DNA from: Brassica napus
Lineage: Eukaryota; Streptophyta; Magnoliopsida; Brassicales; Brassicaceae
Direction of reading: 5' to 3'
Assembly (NCBI RefSeq): GCF_020379485.1
Contig: NC_063452.1
Location: 52,018,439-52,082,438 of the forward strand
Length of the DNA: 64,000 nucleotides
In this document: positions 1 to 10,271 of the stretch, piece after piece
Layout: every line of letters starts with the position of its first letter
Position numbering within the stretch: position 1 is the first letter of the stretch
Translations under genes and position numbers: made by a program
Notes under the pieces: model-generated
What the model was told of the DNA's origin: nothing
The model's database searches: none
What the model saw: the letters and a program-made list of their open reading frames with translations, nothing else

Positions 1-102
1 GTGACCTATGGAGTGATTGGAGGTGTTTAGAGGCATGGGAGTTAAAGAAAAGATGAAAATGAAGTTTAGTTCGAGTTCAAGCCAGTTCAACTCGGGGAGA
101 AC

Positions 103-505
103 CAGTGCGGGTTAGTTTACCCGCGTCGAGATGTCGAGAAGAACAGAGTGAAGAACTTCAACGCGGCTTGGAGCAACGCGGGGTCGAGTACCCGCTCGCA
201 CAAGCTAGAAGAATCATCGGAAATCCAGTGCGGGAAGATGACGCGGGTTGGTGTCGATCGTCTCAAACCGCGTCACGAAGAGGCGGGACGGAGCCACGCG
301 GGATCGACTACCCGTGCGCATGACGAGAGAGTAGCCTCGATAGTCTGATGCGGGACGAAGGCCGCGGGTTCCATTACCCGCGCGCATGACGGGAAAGATC
401 GGCAACGGTCTGACACGGGATGAAGGCCGCGGGTTCCACTACCCGCGCGCATGAAGCAGAAGATCAGCGAGCATCCGACGCGGGTTGTGTGACACGGGGT
501 ATGCC
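103..505. repeat. GC-rich palindromic tandem array in LTR U3
   Basis: Roughly 60-bp units repeat a core such as CGCGGGTTCCACTACCCGCG, followed by CGCATGA. Each core is an inverted repeat (CGCGGGT with ACCCGCG). At least five imperfect units are visible, and the two at about 360-455 are almost identical. The array sits just upstream of the LTR TATA box, the usual U3 enhancer position. Confidence 0.75.
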
Positions 506-607
506 CAGTCGCTCCAACCCGAGTCGATACTTTACCTTAGTCGAATTTTAATATTTTCAAGGGCTTTTTAGCCTTTTAGTTGGAAACCATTAGGTTTACC
601 AAAGAGA

Positions 608-615
608 TATAAATA
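608..615 (+). promoter_or_regulatory. TATA box of the partial LTR
   Basis: The sequence TATAAATA lies immediately downstream of the GC-rich array and before a segment rich in A-rich and GA-rich leader-like sequence. Its position matches the U3/R boundary of the related LTRs, where the homologous site reads TTAAATAC and is weaker. Transcription would start near 640. This is inferred from position and motif only. Confidence 0.5.
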
Positions 616-1449
616 CTTTTGTAATCCCAAGAGGGGAGCTTATCTTGTTTTCTATCAAAATAAGAAAGAACTTTTAGGTGAAAGATCTTACCTTGATCAT
701 TTCTTCTTGTGATTTGCTTGATTAATCTGATCATTAATCATGATTAGCACCAAATCATCATTGATTCTTGGGCTCATCATGAAGAGTATTGAGTAGTCAT
801 CTTTGGATTCATGGGCTAGGGTGATTAAGGGTGATTAGAGATGATCTAGGGTGTTTAAAGTTAGATCTACTTGTTTCCTTGCTTGTTGAGGGTTCCAAAT
901 GCTATTTTAGTCTTGATCATACTAAAATAGACCTCTAGGCATTTCCTGCCCACAAGGTGTATGATGAAATGCCTGAACCAACTCTTCAATGCTTTTAGCT
1001 TTCTTTACCTAAGAGATTAGTTGCTAAAGGAGTTAAGATTGCTATTGGATTTGTTCTCCATGTTTGCTTTAGTGACATTCAACCTAAGAAATTAGATGCT
1101 TGAGTTGCTTTACCAAAAGAACATTCATCTAGAGATAGAGCTTGTTTAGCTTAGTGTCTAGGCATAAGGAAAGTGTTTGATTGATTATCTTGCCACCCTT
1201 AGATTGAATCTACATCACCTGAGATCAAATGCCTAGCCCCATGAGTCATTTTACTTCAAATTGAGAAAGAAAGATCATTACTTTATTGCATTAGCTTATA
1301 GTTTTTAGTTCATACAATCTTTAAAACCGGATCGCATTTAGCTTAAGCATAAACTTGCATTCCCTTTGCTTTAGAATCACCTAGGATTGATTCGACAATC
1401 TTTTATACTACATTGATTTGATCTTAGACCCTTGAAAAGTCTTGCATCA

Positions 1450-2330
1450 CAGAGCAAGACTGGGCGATTCTGATGGACTCAAGATCCCGCCAATAACGGA
1501 TGAGACCATCCCACACATCCGTGGTGAGCTCAGCGGTTTGCCACACTCATATTCCTTCACGATCCAGTCACCCTTTCAGTTGGAGACCGTGTCCAACAAG
1601 CGAACTTTCGCCTTCGCGTAAAACTGTTTCCTCACCCTCTCAGTGACCCCCATGGACCAATGATTTTTTTGCTGCGAAAAAAAATAATTAAATTAATAAC
1701 TAGTTAAAAAAAAATATATAAATCATGAAAAAATAAAAGTACATATAATTAATTAAAAGTAACTTACAACGTAAATTTTTAACCACGTCTTTCTGACGTA
1801 GATCGGCGTCTTTCTCCAGTTCGGATGTGGCATGGAGAAGTAACCTTTGATTGTGTCGGTTACGTCTGATGCAAGACAATTGTCAACCCCAAACCTGAAA
1901 AAATAAATTTAAAGTATAAATTATTTATTAATATTATAAAAGAATTGAAAAAGAATTGAAAAAAAATTAATGTAACGTACCACAAAGTTTCGTCCGGTCG
2001 GTCGGGGTCTATGACTGGTAAACCTTCTCTGCCTGGCTGACGAAGAAGGTCTTCGACAGTGTACTGCGAGTAAGGAGCACTCGGAGGCACCATCAAATCG
2101 AGATGAATCTCTGCAGGCATCGGAGGAGCCATCAGAGGAGGCACAGGAGGAGGCATCGTCGGAGGAGCCATCGGAAGAGGTACATGAGGTGCACTAGAAG
2201 AAGGCGACCGAGAGACTCTCTGAGAAGACTGAGTCTCGGGGACAGTCTCCGGACCCGAAGAACCGGGAGCTGAAGAAGAACAGGGAGCTGAAGAAGACGG
2301 GTCTAAACGACTACCACGCTCACCGAACAT
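1450..2330 (-). pseudogene. CACTA second gene (Transposase_24-like), truncated and broken
   Basis: An exon ending at 1981 encodes a low-complexity Ser/Pro/Met-rich N-terminus followed by VEDLLRQPGREGLPVIDPDR. It is spliced (intron 1980-1895) to an exon starting at 1894 that reads FGVDNCLASDVTDTIKGYFS, and then to a third exon from about 1671 that includes HWSMGVTERVRKQF. This order is typical of the accessory gene next to TNP2 in plant CACTA elements. The third exon contains a TGA at 1578-1576 where the family has tryptophan, and a frame change shortly after. It ends abruptly at 1450, where an LTR begins. The first ATG used here is at 2330, but the reading frame appears open further upstream to an acceptor near 2370, so the true start is uncertain. 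Confidence 0.75.
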
Positions 2331-2633
2331 CTCTCTGTAATGGGGAGTTAAGTCTGTTCTTTCGAATCGTCTGGAAAAAAAAATTTAATTTTTAAAATTA
2401 ACATCAACAGTAATTAACAAATTCTATAAACCTATCTAAATTCCCTACACTAACCACCTAATCAACACTAATTAATATAAAATCCATAAACCTATCTAAA
2501 TTCCATACACTAACCACCTAATATATCCTAAACTAATCAAATTAGAGAGGAATTAGAGAGACTTACCATTGCTACGAAATAGAGAGGAAGTGGAGAGGAA
2601 TTTGAGACAAAATAAAGAGTGAGCGCTCGGGAG

Positions 2634-2644
2634 TATATATAAGA
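2634..2644 (-). promoter_or_regulatory. TATA box for the CACTA second gene
   Basis: On the minus strand the sequence reads CTTATATATAC, about 300 bp upstream of the annotated start and before a CT-rich leader and a likely first intron donor (GTAAGT at about 2567). It forms a divergent promoter pair with the plus-strand TATA box at 2854. Confidence 0.45.
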
Positions 2645-2853
2645 GATTACATGTCCTCGTAATTTCCTCGTAAAGTTACGAGGAATTACAAAGGCCCGCG
2701 TTTTACAATACGAGGAAATAGCGAGGCCCGCGTTTTACTATACGAGGAAATAGCGAGGTCCGCGTTTTCAGATTACGAGGTCTTTATGACGATTTTGCCT
2801 TACGTGGAATTAACGAGTCCTCCCTTTACGAGGAATTAGAGAGGCCCGCTTTT

Positions 2854-2860
2854 TATAAAT
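2854..2860 (+). promoter_or_regulatory. TATA box upstream of the hairpin
   Basis: TATAAAT on the plus strand is followed about 30 bp later by an A/C-rich TSS-like stretch (CAAATCACACACAAAC). The foldback at 2971-3066 begins about 85 nt after the expected start. No protein-coding ORF follows on this strand, so the promoter would serve a non-coding transcript. This is inference from spacing. Confidence 0.5.
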
Positions 2861-2970
2861 ACCCGCAAGTTTCCTTCTCAAATCACACACAAACTCAGAA
2901 ATCACACACTATCTCAAATCACACACTATCACAAATCACACACTATCTCAAATTTGAAAGATTTGAAAAA

Positions 2971-3066
2971 AAAAGAGGAGAAGAAAGATATTGGAACACA
3001 TGTGGGCTAGACTTACGTAGGTCTCGGCACATGTGATTCCAATATCTTTCTTCTCTTCTCTTTTTT
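2971..3066 (+). ncRNA. Candidate microRNA-like hairpin inside the CACTA element
   Basis: The arms 2978-3004 and 3028-3056 pair almost perfectly. GAAGAAAGATATTGGAA and CACATGTG on the 5' arm face CACATGTG and TTCCAATATCTTTCTTC on the 3' arm, with one single-base bulge. Pairing continues outward through an A/G-rich against T/C-rich stretch. The loop, 3005-3027, can form a further AGAC/GTCT helix. Length, loop size and near-perfect base pairing fit a plant miRNA or siRNA precursor, and a TATA box lies at the right distance upstream. I do not recognise the mature sequence as a known miRNA. An alternative is a small MITE-like foldback captured by the CACTA. Confidence 0.5.
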
Positions 3067-3553
3067 CTAGTTTTTATTCTACGAGGAATTAGCAAGGCCT
3101 GCGTTTTCCGATTACGAGGTATTTACGACGATTTTCTCTTACGTAGAATTTACGAGCACCGCGCTCTTTTTTTTTCGTCGTTATTTCCTCGTTAGCGTAC
3201 GAGTTGTTTACGACGATTTCTGCTTACGTGGATCTAACGAGTCCCGCGTTCTTTATTTTTAGGATTCGTCGTAAGTTCCTCGTTAGTATACGAGGAAATA
3301 ACGAGGATTATGTTTAAATCCCTAAAATCCGAAACCCAAAACCCCAAACCCCATCTTCCTTATCTTCTACTTCATATATTCCAAACCCCAAACCCCAAAC
3401 CCATATTCCGTTTAACCTCAATCTATTCTTTAACCTCAATCTATTCTTTCCATTCCAAACCCCAAATTCTAAAACCACAATTCCTTAACTTATAATATCA
3501 ATATATCTTATTTCTAAAACAAACACCCATTACCGTACAGAAAATCAAATACA

Positions 3554-6500
3554 TCAATCGGATACATCGACATTCTCGTCATCACTAGAAACATCATCAT
3601 TTTCATTAAACTCGTCTTCAACAGCTTCGTCTGTGGCATCGTCAGTAAGATCTTCGTACTCGTGATTATACAGATCAATGAGAAGGATGTCATCAATTTC
3701 TTGTTCAGGTTCCTCGACTTCATTTATCTGTTCTTCTTGCAATGGTGGTTCTTCTCCACTAATAATTCGTCCTCGAGGTGTAACTTTGATCACGACTAAC
3801 CAATTTATACCCGAATCTCTCATCCGAGGGTATGGAAGGAAGCTAACTTGGTCTGCTTGTGAAGCTAAGATGAAAGGCTCGAATTTGTTGTACCTTCGTC
3901 CACCGTTGACATCAACTACACCAAATTTGTTAAACCGAACACCTCTGTTGACCACGGGGTCGAACCATTCACATTTGAAGAGGACGCATTTCAGCTTCAA
4001 TATCCCTGGGAATTCGACTTCAATAATCTCCGTCAAGATCCCGTAGAAATATGTTTCCCCTTTCACACAAATTCCATAGTTACTGGTTGCCCGCTGTCTA
4101 CCATACTCATATGTGTGAAAAGTATAGCCTCGTGTGAAATACATCTGTGATGTGGTGACCTTTACAAGTGGAGATTGAATTACTTCGTGTAACCACTTAG
4201 GATAATCTGCATCGTCGTCATAATCAACCTGCAAAACTAAAGAGAACGTTGAAATACAGATCATGTATGAAAAAGAGTTTGAGTTAATACCTGATTCTTC
4301 AACCACTTAATAAAGTGTTGATCTTTCCTTTTGTCTACGTCACTTGTGGATATACCAGAAAATGTTTCTTCGACTTTAGAAACAAATAGGCTATAAAATC
4401 ACATTTTATATTAATTAATCTTTCGCAATTATATACTTATATGTGTTTAGAAGTGTCCATATATGTTACCTTTCAAAATAACGCATCAATGGATCCTCGC
4501 AATTGAGTAGAATATAGGTGTGTGCACTATGAGCGTCTTGTTCACTCGACCACCAAACCTCTTTTGATTTTCCACCGAGTCGTCCAATCTGGCTAAAGAT
4601 GTCTGGAACACCAGCAACTGCATATGTTGGCGCAACACCACCATCATCATATCTTCTTGGAGCTCTTCTCTGGGTACGTACTTTTGACGCAAAGTAGTAC
4701 GATGTGAAGTGAGAAACTTCTTCCGTCAAACTTCCAGCAATTATAGAACCTTCAACTTTGGCAAGGTTCTTTGCTTTTCCCTTCAAATATTTCATGGCTC
4801 GCTCATACTGATACATCCATCTGTAATGTACAGGTCCACGAAGCAATGCCTCATAAGGGAGGTGGACAGCTAGATGCTCTATGACGTCAAAAAATCCCAG
4901 AGGAAATATCTTCTCCAAGTTGCACAATAAGATGGAAATGTTCTCCTGAAGCTGTTCCACAACTTCTTCTTTAAGAGTGCGTGTGCTCAGATCCCTGAAA
5001 AATGTTCCAATGCCTATTTTATATTTCAAAAACAATTAAACACATTATTAGTCATATATTATTGCAAACTAAACCATTATAAAATTACTGCACTATAATA
5101 TATTACCTGCAAGTGCTTCATGTACGTTTGTTGGAAGTAGCTCCGCAAATGCAAAGGGCAGTAGTCGTTGCATAAAGACATGACAATCATGACTCTTCAT
5201 CTCGGAGAACTTTTGACCATTTTCAACACATCTAGAGAGATTTGAAACATACCCATCGGGGAACTTCACTTCTGATGCCACCCACTTGAACAACACCGAC
5301 TTTTTTTCTGAAGACAATCTGAATATCGGAACGAGAACTTGTCCATTGCTTTTTATATGTAACTCACTTCTTGAGCAAATATCCGGCAAGTCCAACCTCG
5401 ATTTTATGTTGTCTTTTGTCTTCCCTGGGACATTCAATATTGTATTCATGATGTTCTCAAAGAAATTCTTCTCTATATGCATCACATCGAGGTTGTGGCG
5501 CAGAAGAATATCCTTCCCATATGGCAACTCCCAAAATATACTCTTCTTGTGCCAGTTGTGATGAACACCGTAAGAATCAGGCATATTACGAGGGACATGC
5601 CAATTACCACCACAACGAACTGTTTCGTTAGCTCCGTAGTTGTCGTTTTGTGCTTCAATTTGTTCTCCAGTTAGATATGGAGGAGGAGTATCTCTCACAA
5701 CCCTTTTGTGCCTAAACAAATTCTTGTTTCTTCGGTACGGATGGCCAATGGGAAGAAATCGACGGTGACAATCGAACCAACTTGTCTTCCTACCATTCTT
5801 CAATTGAAACGCATATGTCATTCCATTACAATATGGACAAGCTAATCTCCCATGTGTAGTCCATCCAGACAACATCCCATAGGCAGGAAAGTCACTTATG
5901 GTCCACAAAAGCATCGCTCGCATCGTAAAATTCGTCTTCGTTGAGCAGTCATACGTCCTCACCCCTGTTGACCACAAATCCTTCAACTCTTTTATCAGTG
6001 GTTGTAGGAAAACATCCAGAGAACTTTTTGGATGGTTCAGACCAGATATTAATATGGTCAAGAATAGCAACTCCCGTTGCATGCACAGCTCCGGTGGCAG
6101 GTTGTAAGGCGTAAGAAAGACTGGCCACAATGAATATTGTCTCCCTGACATTCCGAATGGACTAAATCCATCTGTGCATAATCCGAGATACACATTTCGG
6201 CTATTGCTAGCGAAATTCGGATGTACTTTGTTAAAATGTTTCCAGGCTCTTGCATCTGATGGATGAGTCATCTCACCATCCGTCTGAGTATGCTCGGCAT
6301 GTCATCTCATCTTTCCAGCAGTCTGCTCTGATTGGTACAATCTTTTCAATTTGTCTGTAATTGGTAGGTACCACATCCTTTGGTACGGTACCCTATTACG
6401 TCCCCGTCCTTGCGGATTAAATTGTGGCTTCTTGCAGAATCGACATTCTTCTAACTTTTCATCATCTCCCCAGTAGATCATGCAGTTGTCGATGCAAACA

Positions 6501-7210
6501 TCTATCATCTCCGAAGGCAACCCAAGACCATAAACCAGTTTCTGAATCTCATAATAAGAATCAGCAGACACATTGTCTTCCGGCAAATACTCTTTAAACA
6601 AGTCTGTCCATTTATTCATGCAACTTTCAGGTAGATTGTGATCAGTTTTAATATTCATCATTCTAGCAGCCAACGACAATTTTGAGAGACCTTCTCTACA
6701 ACCACTGTAAAGTGGCTGATTCGCCGCGTTTAACATTTCATAAAAAATTTTTGCATCTATATTAGGTTCTTCATCTTCATCATGAGCTACGAATGCATCA
6801 GCTACCATATCATGAACCTTATCATAATCTACCATCTCCTCTTGATGGTAACTATGTTCATTATGCAAATGATGATCAACCGGTTCTTCCTGGAAATTGC
6901 TATTAATACTACTAGCTTCATTCTGATCATAATTATAACCTTCCCCATGTTGAAACCAGATATAGTAATTTGGCGTGAAACCTCTATTTATTAAATGCTT
7001 CCAAACATTTTCACGGTTTGCCAATTTCGAATTGTTGCATTTCCGACAAGGACAGAACATCTTACCATTTTCTTGGGCGAGCGGTGTTGAATCTGCTTGA
7101 TGCATAAATGTCTCCAGCCCCGCAAGGTATTCTTTCGTCACTCTCCCGTTAGCATCTCTATGCATGTACATCCACTTCCGCAACTTGAAAATATTTCTGG
7201 AGCCCACCAT
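3554..7210 (-). pseudogene. CACTA TNP2-type transposase, one in-frame stop
   Basis: Four exons are readable on the minus strand: 7210-5107, 5013-4470, 4390-4291 and 4228-3554, all with GT-AG introns. The N-terminus carries the transposase-associated zinc-binding region (CPCRKCNN near residue 54). The TNP2 core (Transposase_21) follows with HNLDVMHIEKN and a segment running from MTHPSDARAWKHF. After the first intron comes the DUF4218-like part (HLAVHLPYEA), and after that the DUF4216-like part (GVVDVNGGRR), ending in an acidic tail. The protein would be about 1,140 residues, normal for the family. A single TGA at 6304-6302, within a conserved stretch just before HAEHTQTDGE, interrupts exon 1. 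Family members have tryptophan here, so it is most simply a TGG to TGA change. The enzyme would cut and rejoin CACTA ends in the nucleus. Confidence 0.88.
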
Positions 7211-7259
7211 TTTTTTTCTTTCACGTTTTTGTTTTTTGGTGTGTTTAAAATGATGTTAA

Positions 7260-7605
7260 AACGTCCATATTTATAGGAAACTTTCGAATCTGGTAGTTGT
7301 AATTTTTCTAGGAACTTACGACGAAAATTAGTTAGGTGGCCGAAAAAAACGTGTTACAACTAAAATTTCCTCGCTAAGTACACGTAAATTATTTCCTCCT
7401 AAAGAACACGCTAATTTTATGTCGAATTTACGAGAAAAGCGTATTTCCTCGTAAAAGCCACGTCACTTTACACCGACTTTATGACGAAACGGTTTCGTCG
7501 TTAATTTACGAAGAAATAACGCTGATTTTATTTTTCCACGTAATTTCCTCGTAAACTCGACGTAATTTTACGAGGATTACTTTTTCTCGTTAATTTTCGT
7601 CGTTA
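7260..7605. repeat. CACTA subterminal repeats
   Basis: This stretch between the terminus and the TNP2 start codon contains many copies in both orientations of short motifs such as TTTCCTCGTAA, TTTACGAGGA and TCGTCGTTAA. Clustered subterminal motifs of this kind are the binding sites of the accessory transposition protein in En/Spm elements. The same motif family reappears inside the element at about 2640-2850 and 3075-3310, which is less usual. Confidence 0.7.
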
Positions 7606-7606
7606 A

Positions 7607-7626
7607 GCTTGTGTTTTCTTGTAGTG
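7607..7626 (-). repeat. CACTA terminal inverted repeat (5' end of element)
   Basis: Read on the minus strand, the terminus begins CACTACAAGAAAACA, the diagnostic end of plant En/Spm elements. Three G residues follow on the plus strand (7627-7629) and could be a 3-bp target duplication, but the partner terminus is not present to compare. Confidence 0.85.
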
Positions 7627-8450
7627 GGGTTGCTACTTCTTCCATCGATGTTGGTAAGGCGACTCTTAAGCAGATTTTCGATGGTATTGCGTATTCAGCT
7701 TTTGCTTCAGTTCTCCAGTTCTTTTGTGTTAAAGGTTAACCAAACGACGATCTATGTTGGTTTAGCTATGGAATGCGAATTTGATTTTTGTGATCTTCTG
7801 GGTTTGTGTGTCACAAGGCAGTGTTGGTTGTGGCTGTTTAGTCGCTTACCATGCCTGTCTTCGGTAAGGTCTCGTCCCTCGACCTGTGGTTCTATTGTTG
7901 ATCTGTTTAGTATGAGGCTGTGATGCTGTGAAGTGGTGCTTTCCCTTGGTTTTAAACCTACGGGCTCTCCAGATTTCTTGGTAAGGGACTTTGGAGCTTT
8001 AGCTCAATCGCGATCAGTTTGTGAGTAGTTGATTGTCAACCGTCGTCTTTGTCTGCTGCTCGAGTTGGAGATCTGTTATCTCGTGGCTTCCTCTAGTTAA
8101 AGCTTATCTTGAGTGATGGTTGCTCGTGGTTCTATGTCGGACCTGATCTTGGAGTTCTTCTCGCAACTCAAATAAATGGAATCGTCATCGCCTTCTCGCT
8201 TATTCTAGCTTGTGGTATCGTCAAACTCCAGATTCTAAATGAAAATTAGTGTACTTCAGAAGACCTTTACCATCGTTTGCTTACTTTGATTTATGATTAG
8301 TATTATGAACTTTGATGGTTTTAACTATGGTTCCGAGGGGTAATGTTTACCTCGTCGGCTTATGGCTCCGAAAAGACTTTAGACCTTTGTCGGCTTTGTG
8401 TACTTCGTGCTTTAAGTTAATAAAAATCCAATAGATGACAAAAAAACATA
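7627..8450 (+). other. Unassigned retroelement-like 3' sequence ending in A-rich tail
   Basis: This stretch has higher GC than its surroundings and reads like transcribed sequence. It ends with an ATTAATAAAAATCC-type polyadenylation region and a short run of A (about 8446-8450). The longest plus-strand ORF (7609-7923) shows no domain I recognise and starts inside the CACTA terminus, so it is not offered as a gene. A plausible reading is the 3' untranslated end of a LINE or other retroposon, cut on the left by the CACTA insertion. Confidence 0.3.
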
Positions 8451-8531
8451 CATAGCATAAACTCTTGTGTGCTACTAAGGATATCACCATCTAAAGAGTT
8501 AAATCAAAACTACCGATCCTTGTTAATCATA

Positions 8532-8757
8532 GGCTGTGATTGGTAAAATATGAGCTTAAACTGGAGTAAATCTTTTTAACTTGGACCCATCACATTTGGA
8601 GTAAACATTTTTTTTGCAATCACAAGTTCTTTTTTTTTTTCAGTGATAATATTTCTAATTCATAAAAGTAGCGAGAAAGTTTACTTTAGTTTGGTTGGCC
8701 CATATATGTTTTACTCTACTTTTTGTTGCGCCAACGGACTAACCAATGACAACCATA
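8532..8757. mobile_element. Possible small MITE
   Basis: The segment starts GGCTGTGATTGGTAAA and ends with the reverse complement of GGTTGTCATTGGTTAG, giving imperfect terminal inverted repeats around a 226-bp AT-rich centre. No convincing target duplication is visible, so superfamily and exact ends are uncertain. Confidence 0.35.
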
Positions 8758-8837
8758 ATGTTTTTTTTTGCTTTGAATGCATTGATTCTAGATAACTACT
8801 ATGTAAATCCTTTTTTTCATCTATAATGGTATCAATG

Positions 8838-9240
8838 TTTTTTTTTGGTAAAATATTAAATTTCTACCAATTTTGAATTATGACAGAAATACAGAGACAA
8901 TACTAAGAAAGCAGAAAAACAAAAACAAACCTACAACGATACTCCACAACAACAACCAATAATTCAGCCTTAGAAAAAGTTACATCAGAAAAAACAAACG
9001 ATCACCACAACGAAGGATAAAGCTCCAACCACATCAATCCAGCTACAAAGAAAACACGCCGCAACTTTGCTGGAAAATTATGAAGCTACAGCCACAACAA
9101 CAATAAATCACTGCAGCCTTGCCGAGAAAGTACGAAGTTAGAATCACATCAGTCCTGCCACAACCAAAAACCGCAGCTTTGCTGGAAATACGCAACCACA
9201 ACCACATCAATCCCTCTACAGATTTGAACAAAAATAAATG
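8838..9240 (-). mobile_element. Retroposon 3' fragment with poly(A), minus strand
   Basis: On the minus strand the segment runs through imperfectly repeated modules such as TTTCCAGCAAAGCTGCGG and GATGTGGTTGTGG. It ends in a T-rich 3' region and a short poly(A) (poly(T) at about 8838-8846 on the plus strand). That layout fits the 3' tail of a plant LINE or a SINE-like derivative. No coding domain remains. The annotation is by structure only. Confidence 0.4.
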
Positions 9241-10271
9241 TTTCCTTTTTTTGATACATTTTTAAACGTTTCCACTATACTTCTTTCTTTCTTTACAATT
9301 TGAATTAATCTAAGTTTTATTAGAATACCGAAAGGGAAAACGAAAAAAGTAGAATAACATTCACCATACGAAAAAGAAAGAATTGATAAGTCCTAGTTGG
9401 CCATTCACTAATCGAGCGGGTTTTGGTGGATAAAATTATTTAAAATCGACTGACATATAATTCCTTTTTTATTCATGAGCCATGCCATGAAATTGTTTAA
9501 TGATTTTTACTATAAAATACTGTTAATTACTATTTCACTTTACAGATAAATATAAGTAATTTGACTTTACTGTGAGAATTGGGAGGTAGATCATGAGATC
9601 CAAGAACACAGGCTGCAGCACATGAGCCAGTCATAGACCGATTGTCCTCAGTTTTTAAATACCAAACAAATTTAATGATATTCGCGGAAAAGAATATACG
9701 AATAGTTACGTATACAGTTGTGTTGAACAGAAGAAAGTTATTTAGGACGTCTCGTGATATTTTTCATGATGATGATTTTTGTCAACTTTTACTTTGTAAC
9801 ACAAAAAAATACTAGGTATGTGAGTATGTGAGTTGATTTCATATTTAAAACTAGGTATGTCGATTTTTAGTTTCGGTCTGTACTGTTTTATTTTTAGAGA
9901 TGTTACTTATTTTTATTTAAATAGTTATATGTTCGAAATTGTCTATTTTGTTTTATAATTACTGAAAAAATATAAATAAACTGGAACATACATAATATCT
10001 ATTTGAGGATTAAAATTGATAAAGAAAATATCTAAAACCTTTTTTATATTTTTGAAAATATCTCACATATGTTGTCTTCTTTGAAATGAGAGATGATTGG
10101 CATCTCCTCTGACAAAGATGCGATTAACCTTCGGGTCTTTGAATGCATCTGGTTAAGTTTCTCCACCCTCGGGTAGATCTTAACCCATTTAAAAAATAAA
10201 AATAAAAATAAATATTCATTTTTTAGCAATTGATATATACGCTATATCATCGTAAAATTTCTCTCTATCTC
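9241..10271. other. AT-rich intergenic stretch, nothing recognised
   Basis: No coding frame with recognisable domains, no clear terminal repeats and no RNA gene were seen. The short minus-strand ORF at 10044-10229 is too short and compositionally AT-driven to call. Confidence 0.5.

Larger units (their letters stand above)
1..1449 (+). mobile_element. Athila-like (Ty3/Gypsy) LTR, 5' end cut by window edge
   Basis: This is the right part of a long terminal repeat read on the plus strand. Its sequence parallels, in the same order, the reverse complement of the two LTRs at 35598-36981 and 53010-54366. Shared blocks are a GC-rich palindromic array, a TATA region, a block around AAATGCCT/TGATGAAATGCCTGA, and the terminal stretch ending in GCATCA. 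By that alignment only about 130 bp are missing on the left. The last base pair is CA at 1448-1449, and CACTA coding sequence resumes directly at 1450, so the element lies inside a CACTA exon. The rest of the element lies outside the window. It is a diverged subfamily relative to the 36-kb element, because the array motifs are completely different. Confidence 0.8.
1450..7626 (-). mobile_element. CACTA (En/Spm) DNA transposon, left end lost to LTR insertion
   Basis: A minus-strand CACTA element carries two genes: a TNP2-type transposase (7210-3554) and a second gene with a Transposase_24-like domain (2330 to 1450). The right terminus on the minus strand reads CACTACAAGAAAACACAAGC (7626-7607), the classic terminus of the superfamily. 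Subterminal DNA at about 7260-7605 is full of short repeats of the type TCCTCGTAA and TCGTCGTTA. The left terminus is not in the window, because an Athila-like LTR interrupts the second gene at 1449/1450. The element is non-functional as read, owing to stop codons in both genes. Confidence 0.9.

Noticed and set aside
3310..3495. Small plus-strand ORF downstream of the hairpin
   Set aside because: Low-complexity Pro/Lys/Asn/Ser sequence from AAACCCC-type repeats, not conserved with any CACTA protein I know. The AAACCCC pieces are too irregular for a telomeric array.
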